A program made the translations under genes and the position numbers. A stretch of 17,464 nucleotides of DNA from positions 1-17,464 of the forward strand of contig USIY01000021.1 in assembly GCA_900554845.1 (NCBI GenBank), given 5' to 3'. Position 1 is the first letter of the stretch, and each line of letters begins with the position of its first letter. Source of the DNA: an uncultured Bacteroidales bacterium. Its GTDB lineage: Bacteria; Bacteroidota; Bacteroidia; Bacteroidales; Muribaculaceae. Under the pieces are notes generated by a model, which saw nothing but the letters and a program-made list of their open reading frames with translations, searched no databases and was not told the origin of the DNA. Positions 1 through 7,769 of the stretch are shown here, piece after piece.

Positions 1-32
1 CATGTCGTTTTTTTATGCCCGTATCTCTGAAA

Positions 33-383
33 TTACATACTTGCGAAACTTAAATCAATGAAATTTACCGACACTATAGCTTCTTGCTCGTTTTGCGTAA
101 CCCCATATTTGACCAACAACAATTCGTTTTGTTGACGTGGCGTGAGTTCATGGATTCTATGGTCGCTTATCAACTGCAGCCTTGAAGATTCAACTGCGTC
201 GAACAACAGAATCTCATACTCCATTAATTCCGCCGGTATATGATATGTGTCGTTATTTATTATAGATGCATATTCATATTTTGAGAGATCGGCATGGTTT
301 GAAACAATGGATTTAGACGTAGTGCATGAGGCAAGCAACATTCCTACAGCAAAAACGACAATGATATTAATGAAATTTTTCAT
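33..383 (-). CDS. Small lipoprotein of unknown function
   Basis: A 116-residue protein with a type II signal peptide: basic start MKNF, hydrophobic segment, then the lipobox LLASC with the acylated Cys at residue 20. It is therefore predicted to be anchored in the inner or outer membrane facing the periplasm or surface. The mature part is soluble, with no membrane segment and no catalytic motif I recognise. It resembles, from memory, a Bacteroidales group of small lipoproteins with a SKYxYASI-like start and an EAIVSVNFxD-like strand. Those seem to run a little further after the VNFID strand, so this copy may be shortened at its C-terminus by the TAA at 33-35. It lies 38 nt downstream of the next lipoprotein gene on the same strand and may be cotranscribed with it. 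No function can be assigned. Confidence 0.75.
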   Translation of the reverse strand: MKNFINIIVVFAVGMLLASCTTSKSIVSNHADLSKYEYASIINNDTYHIPAELMEYEILLFDAVESSRLQLISDHRIHELTPRQQNELLLVKYGVTQNEQEAIVSVNFIDLSFASM

Positions 384-421
384 ATTGCAACATTTATTTC
401 AAAGCTTCTGCCTTAAGTTTC

Positions 422-1168
422 TTAGTTCTTTGTCGACTCCACGTCAAAAGCAACACGTGTATATGTGCTTTCATATCGTACCAACAATGTGACACGCACT
501 TTGCCCCCCGGAGTCCATGAACTATTGGAGAATGTTATTTTGTTATCCTCCACCACAATGTCGAGACGATCTTTGAGATAGGAATATTCATAATCATATA
601 CGCTGATGTCGTCGTCGATCACACAACCCTCGGGGAATGTAAACTCTGCCGTCTCCATGACATCGTCCGAGCTTTTTATTTTCATAGACAACTCTATCAC
701 TTCGTCCCAATCGGGAAGCTGTTTGATTTCAGGATAGCATTCGGCATAGCTTACTTTTGCTCCGCATATGTCGTTTTCTTTGTCATAAATCCATGAATCA
801 ACGTAGACATTGTAAAAGTTCGCGTCCACAGGATATGCTCTCGCTCCGGCAACCGTACGGATGTCACGTGCATTGAATATCTGATAATAACTGCAGGGAG
901 TGACCGCTACCTCCTGTCCGATCTGCGACAGATTCGGACTTTTGTCCATTCCTCCTTTTTTACCGAGGTCAGCTATCCCACATTGGGAAGTCGTAAAATT
1001 AACCGAGTTATTTATATAGACATCCGAGCCGCCAAGCGTCGTTTCTCCATCGGAGATCATCATGTTCATCGTGATGGAATTGGCAGGCAGATTGGGTTCG
1101 TTGTCGTCATTGCATGACACTGCCGCTATTGATAAGAAAACAGTCAGGGCAATTATAAGCTTGTTCAT
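422..1168 (-). CDS. DUF5036-like lipoprotein
   Basis: I place the start at the ATG at 1168. It gives MNKLIIALTV, a hydrophobic stretch and a lipobox AVSC with Cys 19, preceded by an AAGGAG-like ribosome binding site. The same frame opens 21 codons earlier, but that would put the signal peptide in the interior. The mature protein (about 230 residues) is rich in beta-strand-like sequence and Asp/Glu, with no membrane segment. Phrases such as GSDVYINNSxNF, CGIADLGKKGG and QEVAVTPCSYYQIF recall the DUF5036 family of Bacteroides lipoproteins. This is from memory and the function of that family is unknown. A second small lipoprotein gene follows 38 nt downstream. A possible promoter -7 box lies about 180 nt upstream. 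Confidence 0.75.
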   Translation of the reverse strand: MNKLIIALTVFLSIAAVSCNDDNEPNLPANSITMNMMISDGETTLGGSDVYINNSVNFTTSQCGIADLGKKGGMDKSPNLSQIGQEVAVTPCSYYQIFNARDIRTVAGARAYPVDANFYNVYVDSWIYDKENDICGAKVSYAECYPEIKQLPDWDEVIELSMKIKSSDDVMETAEFTFPEGCVIDDDISVYDYEYSYLKDRLDIVVEDNKITFSNSSWTPGGKVRVTLLVRYESTYTRVAFDVESTKN

Positions 1169-1347
1169 TCTTCTCGCATTCTCCTTTGACTCCAGGGAGA
1201 AATAAATTGTTATAAAGGATACGTGAGCCAACTATTCCGGTCCGGGTTTGCCAATTGTTGTTAATTTTCAACGTTTTCCAATCCCAAGATCAGCATAACG
1301 CACCTTACTTTTCATAATATTGAGGATGGACACCGCCAATCCTTATA

Positions 1348-1377
1348 CAAAGATATGCAATAAAGTTGAAATAGAAA
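1348..1377 (-). promoter_or_regulatory. Weak candidate promoter for the two lipoprotein genes
   Basis: On the minus strand TATCTTTG (1355 down to 1348) fits the Bacteroidota -7 consensus TAnnTTTG. The expected -33 TTTG is only a TTTC (1377 down to 1374) at a spacing of 18. It would start a transcript with an untranslated leader of about 170 nt before the lipoprotein at 1168. The rest of 1169-1417 shows nothing else recognisable. Confidence 0.3.
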
Positions 1378-1417
1378 ATATCGCCGGACCATTTATGGAG
1401 CAGATCGTATGCATCGG

Positions 1418-2095
1418 TTATTTTACCCGGAACCAATATCCAGCGGACACTGACAGAGTCATTGGATTTGATGCTCCGAAATGATCAGTGCGTCCCGAAG
1501 GCAGGACATTGCCGATACCAAAATAAAAGCGTGCCTCAAGATATATTGAATTTCTGGTGTTGATGCCAAATTCTCCACCAAGTCCTCCCGATATACCATA
1601 GTCCACTTTCCCTTTTGTCGGATAGCTGTATTGCTGCGACGTATGCACAGGGAAATTAGGAACAGATCCCACGTTCTCATAATCAAAATTGGATTTTACG
1701 GAATCTCCAAGTTTAAAACTAATCGATGGACCCAGATTTATGAAAAATTTATGTCGTCTTCCAAAATATATATGCGACATGAACGGAATCTGGATATAAT
1801 CGATGGTTCTTGAATATGAGAACGGCTCATTCTCGAAATTTTCACTCCATCCTCGTTGCTCAAAATTCGCCTCGACCAAAAAACCAAAATGATTTTCTTC
1901 GGTGTATCTGAAGTTGAGGCCGCCGTTAGCGCCCAATAAGAAACCTTGTCGCACACTTGGAGAAAAATTCACCATCGAGGCATTCACACCCCCATGCGCT
2001 CCAACGGAAATCTGGGCCTTATAATGAGTCTGCGCAGTCACTGTCGATGTCATGTATACAATCAACAATGAAAGTATTGACAATAGCTTGTTCAT
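1418..2095 (-). CDS. Outer membrane beta-barrel protein (porin family, OMP_b-brl_2 type)
   Basis: A 225-residue secreted protein with a clear Sec signal peptide (MNKLLSILSLLIVYMTSTVTA, cleavage near residue 21). The rest alternates Gly/aromatic beta-strands typical of the Bacteroidota 8-strand barrel family PF13568. Examples are ISVGAHGGVNASMV, GFLLGANGGLNFRY, FGFLVEANFEQRGW, FINLGPSISFKLG and YLEARFYFGIGNV. It ends in a terminal strand SAGYWFRVK, where the near-terminal aromatic residue fits recognition by the BAM complex. The start ATG overlaps the stop of the upstream LysM gene as ATGA (2092-2095), so the two are probably translationally coupled. It is the last gene of the six-gene minus-strand run. 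The substrate or role of this barrel cannot be told from sequence. Confidence 0.85.
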   Translation of the reverse strand: MNKLLSILSLLIVYMTSTVTAQTHYKAQISVGAHGGVNASMVNFSPSVRQGFLLGANGGLNFRYTEENHFGFLVEANFEQRGWSENFENEPFSYSRTIDYIQIPFMSHIYFGRRHKFFINLGPSISFKLGDSVKSNFDYENVGSVPNFPVHTSQQYSYPTKGKVDYGISGGLGGEFGINTRNSIYLEARFYFGIGNVLPSGRTDHFGASNPMTLSVSAGYWFRVK

Positions 2096-4002
2096 TTTAC
2101 CGCCGTTTTTTCAACACTGCCGTAAGGCGTGAATTGTATAATATAAACCTCGCGGTTGATAGGGCCGGTCCATGTGCTCGGACGCTCCAAAGTAAAATCG
2201 TTCTGCACGGTTCCCCGTGAGTCACCAAGAGAATTCAGGTCTCCCCCATTCTCACCAAGACCCTCTATGAAATACAAAGCGCAGTCATAACCGATACCGG
2301 AATATACCGGGAACGTGTTAGGCACATCGCCATCAAACATCTGTCGATACGAAAGAGCGAAATCAGAATTCTGGCGCGCTGTCTTATTCATATAGAACCT
2401 CGCCGGAATCTGGACATTGGCCTTATGAAATTTTTCAGAAAGAGCTTCATCATATACGATCCAGTTGGGGCGTCCGATTACTGCCACCTGAACCCCGGGA
2501 GAATTCTCCGCCGACGCTGTCACGGCATCCAGAAACTCGGACACATCCTGTTTCCGCGTCGGGTAGCTGTAAAGAACATATTTGCCGGTTCTATTGAAAG
2601 GCTTCGTTTTAAGATCATCCACCGAACGTGAACGCACCATGGCTGGATTCCATATCTTCTTCAACGATTCAGCGAGTTGATCGTTGCCATCCTCCTCGCC
2701 GGTGAAGACCAAGGAATATCCTTCATATCTCTCTTCAAACCACGCCGCTATCTCATCGTTGAAATAATCAGAAGGGGTGATTAGCTGAACCACATATGGA
2801 TTTGTCTGATATGCGTCGTTCTTGACATCCAAAGCATTCACCAACGGCACATGTCTTTCCGCCGCAAATTGTGTAAGCCATATCGGTGTCTGACTCTCGG
2901 CAGTTGAAAAAACAACAGTAGGATTAAAAGAATCGAGCTCCTTCACACATGACTCCGATGCCGCCGAGCCGTCCACCATTTTAAGATTAATCTTAATCCC
3001 GCTGTTCTTAAGGGTATTGACAGCCATCAGCACGCCTCGGAGAATCTCACGGTCACGACGAGTGTTGGGTTCCACGGCAACAACGGCATAATTCACTACC
3101 GGATATGCCACACTGTCCTGGATTCCATGCACATCCGCATAGATTTCATCCACGGGGCGCTGATCTTCCGATATAAACTCCCTCTCTACAGTACGTTGCG
3201 TCAGAACCGGAATTCCTATGTACTTATTCTTTTTAAGTTCTATGCCTTTATTGGCATCCATCAAAGTCTCGACAGAGATATTGTTGTCCCGGGCGATAGT
3301 TTCCCATGTCTCATTTTTTTTAACCTTATACGGCTTGAATCCTCCCATTACATTCTCCGTGACCGTTTTCTTTTCAATTGTCACGCCTGTGCCTGCGGAA
3401 GGTATCTTAATGGTCTCCCCTGAACGGAAATTATTCTCCGATATTCCAGGATTCGCCTGAAGTATCGCCGCTATGGATACTTTATTGGCCTTGGCCACTC
3501 CATAAAGCGTTTCACCGGGCTTTATCATGTAATATGACGAAGAATCGCCAGAATCCATCTTCGCTTCAGAAATCAATATCACATCGCCGGCTTTTATATC
3601 ATCACCGGCTCCCGGATTGAGACTCTTCAGTTTCGTAACAGTCACTCCATACATTCTCGCTATGGAATAAAGAGTCTCCCCCCGTTCTATCTTATGAGTG
3701 ATCTGTCCTCTCTCAATCGACTCTGTCTGAATTTCATTATTGTCGGTTGAATCAGGATCACATGGATAATACACATATGTTCCTTTTTTCAGCGTCGACA
3801 ACTGATTGGGATTACACTGTCGGAAAACCTGCTGATTCCATCCGAACTGACGAGCCAGTCCAAACATTGTGTCCCCTTTCTTGACTTCATAAACATAATA
3901 TTGTCGGTTGTCGACTTTAACTTTAGACAGAGATTCGGCCAACATCGGTATGACCGTCAGCATTACAACAGACAATGTGATCAAGATTCTTTTCATATTC
4001 AT
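2092..4002 (-). CDS. Secreted protein with four LysM domains and a periplasmic-binding-protein-like domain
   Basis: A 636-residue protein with a Sec signal peptide (about residues 1-22, ending MLAES). Four LysM repeats follow at roughly 36-80, 102-145, 157-201 and 224-266. Each begins with a YxVKxGDT or ERGETLYSIA-like phrase and ends with NPG or NKG and an IPxL/ILIS strand. LysM binds GlcNAc-containing glycans, here presumably peptidoglycan. Residues about 303-630 look like a type 1 periplasmic-binding fold (Peripla_BP/LpoA-like), with strands such as YAVVAVEP, PTVVFSTAES and GVQVAVIGRPNW. A likely role is an envelope scaffold or regulator that touches peptidoglycan; ligand transport is less likely because no ABC permease genes are nearby. 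The start overlaps the stop of the upstream gene by ATGA (3999-4002), and its own stop overlaps the porin start the same way. Met 3 is an alternative start. Confidence 0.85.
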   Translation of the reverse strand: MNMKRILITLSVVMLTVIPMLAESLSKVKVDNRQYYVYEVKKGDTMFGLARQFGWNQQVFRQCNPNQLSTLKKGTYVYYPCDPDSTDNNEIQTESIERGQITHKIERGETLYSIARMYGVTVTKLKSLNPGAGDDIKAGDVILISEAKMDSGDSSSYYMIKPGETLYGVAKANKVSIAAILQANPGISENNFRSGETIKIPSAGTGVTIEKKTVTENVMGGFKPYKVKKNETWETIARDNNISVETLMDANKGIELKKNKYIGIPVLTQRTVEREFISEDQRPVDEIYADVHGIQDSVAYPVVNYAVVAVEPNTRRDREILRGVLMAVNTLKNSGIKINLKMVDGSAASESCVKELDSFNPTVVFSTAESQTPIWLTQFAAERHVPLVNALDVKNDAYQTNPYVVQLITPSDYFNDEIAAWFEERYEGYSLVFTGEEDGNDQLAESLKKIWNPAMVRSRSVDDLKTKPFNRTGKYVLYSYPTRKQDVSEFLDAVTASAENSPGVQVAVIGRPNWIVYDEALSEKFHKANVQIPARFYMNKTARQNSDFALSYRQMFDGDVPNTFPVYSGIGYDCALYFIEGLGENGGDLNSLGDSRGTVQNDFTLERPSTWTGPINREVYIIQFTPYGSVEKTAVK

Positions 4003-5360
4003 TCAGTTGGAGTGGTGGTCTGCGTACCAATCCGCTTATATCCTATTATATTTATATCCCCACCCTTTTTATACTTCTTACCGTCTGATCCTTTTGCTTC
4101 CAGAACATAGAAATACACGCCGGGGTTAACAACTTTTCCTTTATATTTGCCGTCCCATCCACCGTCAGGATCATCGAAATAATACAATTGATTGCTGTAC
4201 CGGTCAAATATCCAGCATTTAAAATCAAGTAAAGAACGGTATCCCACCTTCCAGACGTCATTGACTCCGTCATCGTTAGGTGTGAAGGCATTAGGAATTC
4301 TCAATTCGGACGCCCCTATAGAAACCGTATATACATCGCCGTACACCTCGCACGTGCCGTCGGCGTTGCTTCCGACATACCTTATGTAAAACACACCTTC
4401 CTCCTGGAAAGAATACTCTGCCTCGCGCTCATTCCAACGATAGTCGACATTCTGAAACTCAGGATCCGACGACATCTGCCATTCGTCATGAATCACTCCC
4501 TCAGTAACGTACGCCTTAAACTTTATGTCCGCCGGTGCCGACCCTCCGAGACTTTCCTGGGAATTGCCACCGTTGATTATATTTGACGGTACTTCCGATT
4601 CCTCAGGCAGATTAGTCTGCACGGCTGTGGTTCTGGCATCTATCCCATTAGGAGTTATCAACGGCGACGTAGCCGACACCTGCATGCCCCACTCCTTCAA
4701 AAAACGGTCGCCGGTTACCGTCACTTCCGTGGAACAGTACAATGGGGTAAGCAATGTTATCGGATCTGTAAGATATTCCAAAATCTTGACGGATTCCTGT
4801 CGTACGAATTCAGCATTGTCATCGTCCCATGTCGATGTATCATACAATACCTCGATCTCCCGACTCAACACTGCCCTGCGACCGTCTATTGTATAATAAT
4901 GAATAGCTTCGCCTGAACCGACCACCGATATCAAAGTATTGTCACAGATCTGCGGCATATCGGCGCTTACAGATGACAGGGAAAAGCTTTGGGTTGAATA
5001 ATCCACAAGCCATATACAGGTGTTGCGCCCGTTTTCAGTAATGATATATCCTTCATTTCCCGCCGGAGAATCAATTATTGCGGTATTGCCTTGCAACGTA
5101 AATGCCACCGGCTCGGCATATCCCCCTCCCAACGTACTGTAATGAGAAACGGACAGATCGTCCGAAACTCCTTCAAGACGCATCTCCTTCAATTCGGCCG
5201 CATTATAAGCGACATATATTTTATCGAGACCGGTGTTCTTTTCCGGCTGAACCTCAAGGACACGACGACTCTGGCCCGTGAAGCCGACAGTCACGGCCCC
5301 GGCGGTCATGACGTATAGCGTAACGGCGACAACTGTCAACAATATCCTGAAATTTTTCAT
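3999..5360 (-). CDS. Secreted protein with type B T9SS C-terminal domain (gliding-motility-associated CTD)
   Basis: With the ATG at 5360 the protein is 453 residues and opens with a canonical signal peptide (MKNFRILLTVVAVTLYVMTAGA). An in-frame ATG at 5432 would add 24 residues before it. That ATG overlaps the lptG stop as TGATG, so coupled initiation there is possible but less fitting. Residues about 30-330 have no recognised domain and may be beta-sandwich-like. Residues about 355-453 match the CHU_C/type B sorting domain: IPNAFTPNDDGVND, a WIFDRYSNQLYY strand, GGWDGKYKGK and NPGVYFYVLEA. In Bacteroidota this domain directs outer-membrane translocation by the type IX secretion system. The tail after the last strand (GTQTTTPTE) is longer than I would expect. 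It sits between lptG and the LysM gene in one operon. The molecular role is unknown. Confidence 0.85.
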   Translation of the reverse strand: MKNFRILLTVVAVTLYVMTAGAVTVGFTGQSRRVLEVQPEKNTGLDKIYVAYNAAELKEMRLEGVSDDLSVSHYSTLGGGYAEPVAFTLQGNTAIIDSPAGNEGYIITENGRNTCIWLVDYSTQSFSLSSVSADMPQICDNTLISVVGSGEAIHYYTIDGRRAVLSREIEVLYDTSTWDDDNAEFVRQESVKILEYLTDPITLLTPLYCSTEVTVTGDRFLKEWGMQVSATSPLITPNGIDARTTAVQTNLPEESEVPSNIINGGNSQESLGGSAPADIKFKAYVTEGVIHDEWQMSSDPEFQNVDYRWNEREAEYSFQEEGVFYIRYVGSNADGTCEVYGDVYTVSIGASELRIPNAFTPNDDGVNDVWKVGYRSLLDFKCWIFDRYSNQLYYFDDPDGGWDGKYKGKVVNPGVYFYVLEAKGSDGKKYKKGGDINIIGYKRIGTQTTTPTE

Positions 5361-5431
5361 GAGAAGCCGATATGTTTGTATGGTACCTCTAATAAAATAA
5401 ACGTTCCCAAACAGTCCGTTATTACTGAACA

Positions 5432-6625
5432 TCAGAATTTTCGCGCTCTCGAATAAAGTACAAGTCCGATAACGAGATAGACAAGATTTGGAATCTCCAT
5501 TGCTATGAAGGGCGTGGTCATGCCGGAGATTGCAAACTGACTTGTCAGTGATGAAAACAGTATATAACTGAAGCTCAGCGCCAATCCTATTCCTATATTG
5601 ATTCCCATTCCCCCCTTTACCTTCTTTGCGGACAACGAAAGACCTATCAATGTAAGAATAAACGCAGCCGCAGTCGCTGCATAACGCCGTTCTTTCTCAA
5701 TTTCGAAAGCCTTGATATTGGCCACTCCCCGTTGCTTCTGTTTCTCAATAAATTCAGTTAGCTCAGGTGTAGTCAAGGTCTCCTGATCGTTTTTTTGAAT
5801 AAGGAAATCCCTGGGTTCTATAGGAATTACCGTATCTTTTGTAGAACCCTTACGAATTTTCTCCGACATTCCGTCGAAATCTCGAATCATCCAATTTGAC
5901 ACAATCCAATGATACTGCCTTGTCGTGTCATATTCCACCCGATTTGCCGTCATGCGCGACACCAATTCCTTGTCTCTGAACTTATCAAGAGAGAACCTAT
6001 ACCCGCTCTTGGTGGCATTCTCAAAGCGACCGATATAGAACACCACATCGGGACTGGCCATCATCTGTATGTCCGTGCCGGTGGTTATCTGTTTGTTCTT
6101 TACATACTTGTTGTAATAATCCAACCGCTTCTGATTGGTGGGAGGGATCATATAATTGCTCAGCACAAACGTAAGACACGCGATGACGGCGGCTCCGATC
6201 ATATATGGACGCATCAGCCTGTTGAAACTGATTCCACTGGACAACATCGCGATTATCTCTGAATGATCCGCGAGTTTTGTCGTGAAGAATATTACCGATA
6301 TGAACGTGAACAACGGGGCCAGCTGCAATGCGAAATATGGCAGGAACGACATGAAATAATCGAATATCGTCTCTTTGAGAGGCGCCTTCAAAAATGCATC
6401 GAGCTTCTCCGTGATATCGAACATTGCGATGACCGCAAGAATCAGAATCGTTGCAAAAAAATAAGTTCCGAGGAACTTTTTAAGGATATAAATGTCAATG
6501 GTCTTCAATCCATGAAAAGAGCGGAGACGAACACGTAAACTTTTATGTTCGCCGTTCTGCACCCGACGTTGCCTGCGAATTTTACGCAAGGCCACATATC
6601 GCTTTATCTCTTTGATTTTGACCAT
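5432..6625 (-). CDS. LptF/LptG family permease (YjgP/YjgQ), LPS export
   Basis: A 397-residue inner-membrane protein of the LptF/LptG family, which with LptB forms the ABC transporter that extracts lipopolysaccharide and pushes it onto the Lpt bridge. Membrane segments are at about 50-72, 97-117 and 142-160, with three more in the last 80 residues (AATAAAFILTLIGLSL, IGIGLALSFSYILFSS, LVYLVIGLVLYSRARKF). The middle is a periplasmic beta-jellyroll-type region. FDITEKLDAFL after the first helix and the short coupling region TKLADHSEIIAMLSSGIS are typical of the family. It looks more like LptG than LptF, but I do not fix the symbol. The first 39 residues are a basic extension upstream of the usual start; a TTG at 6508 aligns with the usual MKTLDxYI-like start. 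Tgt ends 12 nt upstream. Confidence 0.88.
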   Translation of the reverse strand: MVKIKEIKRYVALRKIRRQRRVQNGEHKSLRVRLRSFHGLKTIDIYILKKFLGTYFFATILILAVIAMFDITEKLDAFLKAPLKETIFDYFMSFLPYFALQLAPLFTFISVIFFTTKLADHSEIIAMLSSGISFNRLMRPYMIGAAVIACLTFVLSNYMIPPTNQKRLDYYNKYVKNKQITTGTDIQMMASPDVVFYIGRFENATKSGYRFSLDKFRDKELVSRMTANRVEYDTTRQYHWIVSNWMIRDFDGMSEKIRKGSTKDTVIPIEPRDFLIQKNDQETLTTPELTEFIEKQKQRGVANIKAFEIEKERRYAATAAAFILTLIGLSLSAKKVKGGMGINIGIGLALSFSYILFSSLTSQFAISGMTTPFIAMEIPNLVYLVIGLVLYSRARKF

Positions 6626-6637
6626 TAGAAACCTGAT

Positions 6638-7768
6638 TTATAATCTCCGGGTAACGTTAACCACCATTTCCTCTTTCCAGCTCTTGAAATCGCCTGCAAG
6701 AATATGAACTCTGGCTTCGCGCACAAGCCATAGATAAAATGCCAGATTATGAATGGAGGCTATCTGCATTCCGAGCAATTCGTGCGCTGAAAAAAGATGA
6801 CGCAAATATGCTCTTGAATACTCTTCGTCCACTCTCGACGGTCCACCGGGATCAAGCGGGCCGAAATCCTTCTCCCACTTTTTATTTTTAAGATTTATGA
6901 TGCCGTTCCTGGTGAAAATCATACCGTTGCGTCCATTTCGCGTTGGCATTACACAATCCATCATGTCGACACCGCGGTCTATGGCCTCAAGAATGTTGGC
7001 CGGAGTTCCCACCCCCATCAGATACCTGGGCTTGGACTTGGGGAGAATGTCGTTGACAACCTCTATCATCTCATACATCACTTCGGTCGGTTCACCCACG
7101 GCAAGTCCGCCGATTGCATTCCCGTCGGCACCGAGATCGGCTATATGCTTCGCGGCCTCCTGTCGAAGATCCTTATATGTGCAGCCCTGGACTATCGGGA
7201 AATAAGCCTGCCGATATCCATAAAGTCCGTCCGTTTCACAATAGCGTTTCCATCCTCTTTCAAGCCATCTCTGAGTAAGACGAAGCGATTTTTCCGCATA
7301 ATCGTAATCCGCTGTTCCCGGACAGCATTCATCCAATGCCATCATTATATCCGCACCGATGACTCGCTCAGTATCCACCACGTTCTCGGGAGTAAACAGA
7401 TGTTTGCTGCCGTCGATATGGCTGCGGAACCATACACCTTCCTCTCGCAACTTGCGTATGTCGGTTAAAGAGAACACCTGAAATCCGCCGGAATCCGTAA
7501 GGATGGGACGATCCCAACTGTTGAACTTGTGAAGTCCTCCGGCATTGCGGAGCACATCGAGACCGGGGCGGAGATACAAATGATAAGTATTGCCGAGAAT
7601 TATCTTCGCGTCTATGTCCTCGCGCAGTTCATGCATGTGGACTCCCTTGACGCTTCCAACGGTTCCGACAGGCATAAATATAGGTGTCGGCACCATGCCG
7701 TGATCAGTGGCAATGATGCCGGCCCGTGCCGCGCTTTCAGGCGCAACCGCCTCTATCTTGAAGTCCAT
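6638..7768 (-). CDS. tgt: tRNA-guanine transglycosylase (queuosine pathway)
   Basis: A 376-residue Tgt, which swaps guanine 34 of tRNA-Asp, -Asn, -His and -Tyr for preQ1. The length is normal. TDSGGFQVFSL carries the active-site Asp 92. GGLAVGE (220-226) is the base-recognition loop. MDCVMPTRNGRNG carries the nucleophile Asp 271 and the following basic tRNA-contacting residues. SIHNLAFYL carries His 340, equivalent to the zinc-binding His. The three zinc cysteines of the CxCxxC site are absent: by alignment with the E. coli enzyme (DAECDCYTCRNYSRAYL) they are Gly 309, Ser 311 and Asp 314 in DPGGPSRVDEEYSRAYL. The catalytic residues are intact, so I treat it as active and zinc-free rather than broken. 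The start lies 1 nt after the spt stop, and the lptG-like gene follows after 12 nt. Confidence 0.95.
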   Translation of the reverse strand: MDFKIEAVAPESAARAGIIATDHGMVPTPIFMPVGTVGSVKGVHMHELREDIDAKIILGNTYHLYLRPGLDVLRNAGGLHKFNSWDRPILTDSGGFQVFSLTDIRKLREEGVWFRSHIDGSKHLFTPENVVDTERVIGADIMMALDECCPGTADYDYAEKSLRLTQRWLERGWKRYCETDGLYGYRQAYFPIVQGCTYKDLRQEAAKHIADLGADGNAIGGLAVGEPTEVMYEMIEVVNDILPKSKPRYLMGVGTPANILEAIDRGVDMMDCVMPTRNGRNGMIFTRNGIINLKNKKWEKDFGPLDPGGPSRVDEEYSRAYLRHLFSAHELLGMQIASIHNLAFYLWLVREARVHILAGDFKSWKEEMVVNVTRRL

Positions 7769-7769
7769 G

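Noticed and set aside
4525..4896. A 123-codon plus-strand frame inside the T9SS CTD protein gene.
   Set aside because: It is antisense to a gene with clear domain homology and has no recognisable motif or signal. I take it as a shadow frame, like the other antisense frames over spt, tgt, lptG and DUF4290.
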